Assembly (NCBI GenBank): GCA_964525605.1
Contig: CAZGKT010000002.1
Location: 104,761-168,760, forward strand
From: CAVTWJ01 sp964525605
GTDB lineage: Bacteria; Oederibacteriota; Muellerivitia; Muellerivitales; Muellerivitaceae
Length of the DNA stretch: 64,000 nucleotides
Direction of reading: 5' to 3'
How positions within the stretch are numbered: the stretch's first letter is position 1; the number at the start of each line of letters is the position of its first letter. Positions 62,236 to 64,000 of this stretch are shown here, piece after piece. The translations under genes and the position numbers were made by a program. The notes below the pieces were generated by a model. It was not told the DNA's origin. It searched no databases and saw only the letters and a list, made by a program, of their open reading frames with translations.

Positions 62236-64000
62236 TTATTTTAAAACGATGACTTTTCTTATGAAGTTGCCGGAAGGTTGTTCAATCACGACCAAGTAAA
62301 CGCCGTTCCCCACCAGGTCCCCGTAGCGGTTGCGCCCATCCCAAGTGAAATGATAACTGCTCGGGTTGAGGTTCTGGTCCACCAGCTTGTCCACCTCTTC
62401 GGCCAGCATGTTAAACACCACAATCTTCACTTCCCCGCCTTGTGCAACCAGTACGTCAATTCCAAGGGTAGCTCCTGTTGCGGGGTTGAAATAGTTCTCC
62501 GACAGGTACATGGGCACGTTGGGCGTGGGCGTGTTGGTGACCGATCCCGTGGGGCTTGGGGTAAGGGTAATCGTGGGGGTGAAGCTGATGGTGGGCGTCA
62601 AGGTCCAGGTATAAGTTATGGTCGGTGAGTGGGTAAAGGTGTTCGTCGGAGACATGGAAGGCGTCGGGGTCCAGGTGGCGGTAAAGGAAGAGGTGGGGGT
62701 GGAGGTGGATGTCTTCGTGGAAGTTGCGGTGGAAGTATTCGTGGGGGTGGCGGATGAAGTCCAGGTGGACGTGGCCGAAGGTGTATTCGTATAGGTGAGG
62801 GTCGGGGTCGAGGTGCGTGTCATGGTTGGCGTCAGGGTGGAGGTGACGGTGGAAGTGGAAGTGGAGGTCAAGGTGGGGGTTTGAGTCTCGGTAACCGTGG
62901 GCGTTAGGGTTTGGGAGAAGGTCGGAGTCTGAGTCTGTGTAATGGTGGGTGTTTGGGTTTGTGTAAAGGTAGGCGTCTGAGTCTGGGTAAATGTCGGGGT
63001 ATGGGTTTGGGTGAATGTCGGGGTAGCGGTCTGCGTAAAGGTCGGCGTGGCGGTTTGCGTAAAGGTAAGCGTCTGGGTTTGAGTGAATATCGGGGTCTGG
63101 GTCTGTGTAAGCGTCGGAGTTGCCGTCTGAGTAAAGGTCGGGGTCGCCGTCTGCGTGAAGGTAGGTGTCTGGGTCTGGGTAAAGGTGGGGGTTTGGGTCT
63201 GAGTAAAGGTCGGCGTTTGAGTCTGGGTGAATGTCGGAGTCGCTGTTTGCGTGAAGGTAGGTGTCAGAGTTTGGGAAAATGTCGGCGTGGCGGTCTGAGT
63301 AAAGGTCGGCGTTTGAGTTTGGGTGAATGTAGGGGTTTGGGATTGGGTGAAAGTCGGGGTCTGAGTCTGGGTATAGGTGGGTGTTTGGGTCTGCGTAAAG
63401 GTCGGCGTTTGAGTCTGGGTGAAAGTTGGGGTTTGGGTTGGGGTGTAGGTCGACGTCTGGGTTTGCGTAAACGTCGGCGTGGCCGTTGGCGTCTGGGTCT
63501 GGGTGAAGGTCGGTGTCTGGGTCTGAGTAAACGTGGGTGTTTGGGTTTGGGTAAAGGTCGGAGTCTGGGTTTGTGTAAACGTGGTTGTTTGGGTCTGCGT
63601 AAAGGTCGGCGTTTGGGTCTGCGTTTGGGTGGGTGAATTAGTGCTCGTGAAAGTGAAGGTTGGGGTTGCAACCGCGCCACAAATATAAAAAGCCCCATTC
63701 GATCCGGCCGTGGACCCGGTGCCGCCCAATCCTGCATTGCCGCCCGCAAGGTTAAAAGTTCCTGTGAACCCATAATTAGTCGTACAAAGATTGATAATTC
63801 CACCCGCTCCCCCTCCGCCGCCATCACCTGAGCCCGCGCCGTTACCACCCGCGCCACCGGACACGTCTAAAATGCCCGTGCCCTGAATGTTGGTCGTAGA
63901 GGAAATAAAAATATCCCCGCCTGAACCCCCCCCCCCCCCCCCCGCCTGGGCGGGCGGTGCCACCGAACCCCCATAACCCGCCGCGGTAACTAACCCCCTG
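62236..64000 (-). CDS. Second giant Thr/Pro-repeat surface protein, N-terminus outside window
   Basis: The frame is open to the right edge, so the true start is not seen. A Gly-rich stretch (the poly-G tract at 63926-63943 codes for Gly), a short beta region, a long array of TPTFTQTQ repeats (about 40 units by eye) and a C-terminal module nearly the same as in the protein at 55913-61546 follow each other. It lies two genes upstream of that paralogue on the same strand. Likely exported; function unknown. Confidence 0.85.
   Translation of the reverse strand, partial: RGLVTAAGYGGSVAPPAQAGGGGGGSGGDIFISSTTNIQGTGILDVSGGAGGNGAGSGDGGGGGAGGIINLCTTNYGFTGTFNLAGGNAGLGGTGSTAGSNGAFYICGAVATPTFTFTSTNSPTQTQTQTPTFTQTQTTTFTQTQTPTFTQTQTPTFTQTQTPTFTQTQTPTATPTFTQTQTSTYTPTQTPTFTQTQTPTFTQTQTPTYTQTQTPTFTQSQTPTFTQTQTPTFTQTATPTFSQTLTPTFTQTATPTFTQTQTPTFTQTQTPTFTQTQTPTFTQTATPTFTQTATPTLTQTQTPIFTQTQTLTFTQTATPTFTQTATPTFTQTHTPTFTQTQTPTFTQTQTPTITQTQTPTFSQTLTPTVTETQTPTLTSTSTSTVTSTLTPTMTRTSTPTLTYTNTPSATSTWTSSATPTNTSTATSTKTSTSTPTSSFTATWTPTPSMSPTNTFTHSPTITYTWTLTPTISFTPTITLTPSPTGSVTNTPTPNVPMYLSENYFNPATGATLGIDVLVAQGGEVKIVVFNMLAEEVDKLVDQNLNPSSYHFTWDGRNRYGDLVGNGVYLVVIEQPSGNFIRKVIVLK
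62880..63635 (-). repeat. TPTFTQTQ-type tandem repeat array (second protein)
   Basis: A run of 24-base units encoding TPTFTQTQ and TPTFTQTA repeats, more regular than the array at 56720-57345. Local misassembly and copy-number change are both possible in such arrays. Confidence 0.85.
63926..63943. repeat. 18-base C/G homopolymer inside a coding frame
   Basis: Eighteen consecutive C on the plus strand encode six glycines in the minus-strand protein. Such a tract can slip in replication and switch the reading frame; it is also a typical place for a sequencing or assembly length error. Confidence 0.9.

Noticed and set aside
56720..63635. CRISPR-like appearance of regular repeats
   Set aside because: Units are contiguous, in frame and protein-coding, without unique spacers or cas genes.
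62911..63857. Basic repetitive frames across the second repeat array
   Set aside because: Same repeat-driven shadow; no independent start signals.

Overview
The window reads as chromosomal DNA of a Gram-negative bacterium: it encodes a TonB-dependent outer-membrane receptor, predicted outer-membrane barrels, Spy/LTxxQ-type periplasmic proteins, a RodA/PBP2 pair and many signal peptides. GC content looks moderate (mid-50s by eye, not computed). The Thr/Pro-rich giant surface proteins (TPTFTQTQ-type repeats) and the number of unrecognised proteins suggest a poorly cultured, probably polysaccharide-using lineage. No rRNA, tRNA, CRISPR array, phage or insertion sequence was recognised. A phylum cannot be named safely from this sequence alone.

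Layout. (1) 1-7.5 kb: envelope and carbohydrate functions: a partial SEL1-repeat protein, a GH5 glycosidase, a small winged-helix regulator with four operator-like boxes in front of it, a membrane class III nucleotide cyclase with a carbohydrate-module-like outer domain, a TMEM175-type channel, an HExxH membrane protein and a PL14-like polysaccharide lyase. (2) 7.5-13.9 kb: periplasmic and housekeeping genes (LTxxQ protein, SDR, TPR-barrel protein, aldo/keto reductase, DUF2167 protein). (3) 13.9-28 kb, minus strand: aspartate-family amino-acid metabolism (thrC1 behind a SAM-I riboswitch, cimA, lysC, thrC2, hom, two aminotransferases), with greA, a Fur-family regulator, a TlpA-like lipoprotein, murI and a PfkB kinase. 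(4) 28-35.7 kb: rodA-mrdA, a possible ADP-ribosyltransferase-like protein, a beta-lactamase-fold protein lacking its catalytic serine, and a cyclophilin. (5) 35.9-53.6 kb, minus strand: a large chemosensory locus. A multi-PAS histidine kinase and an NtrC-type regulator are followed by two enhancer-like palindromes and a near-perfect sigma-54 promoter. The promoter faces a CheX-like gene, cheA, cheW, a TonB-dependent receptor, a YfiR-family gene, an MCP with a CHASE8-like sensor, a second cheW, cheR, cheD, cheY, cheB, a double-receiver protein and a small protein homologous to the CheA N-terminus. (6) 53.9-64 kb: a methyltransferase, a nucleotidyltransferase and two giant repeat proteins that share a C-terminal module, separated by a cyclic-nucleotide-binding protein; the second giant gene runs off the window.

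How the genes may work together. The strongest candidate for a new system is the chemosensory locus. A TonB receptor, a YfiR-family periplasmic protein and a CHASE8-type receptor lie inside one che operon. This suggests an outer-membrane-to-array relay resembling the YfiR-YfiN control known for a diguanylate cyclase, but with a methyl-accepting protein as output and sigma-54/NtrC control. The second is the SAM-I riboswitch on one of two threonine synthases, which makes most sense if that copy serves methionine rather than threonine synthesis.
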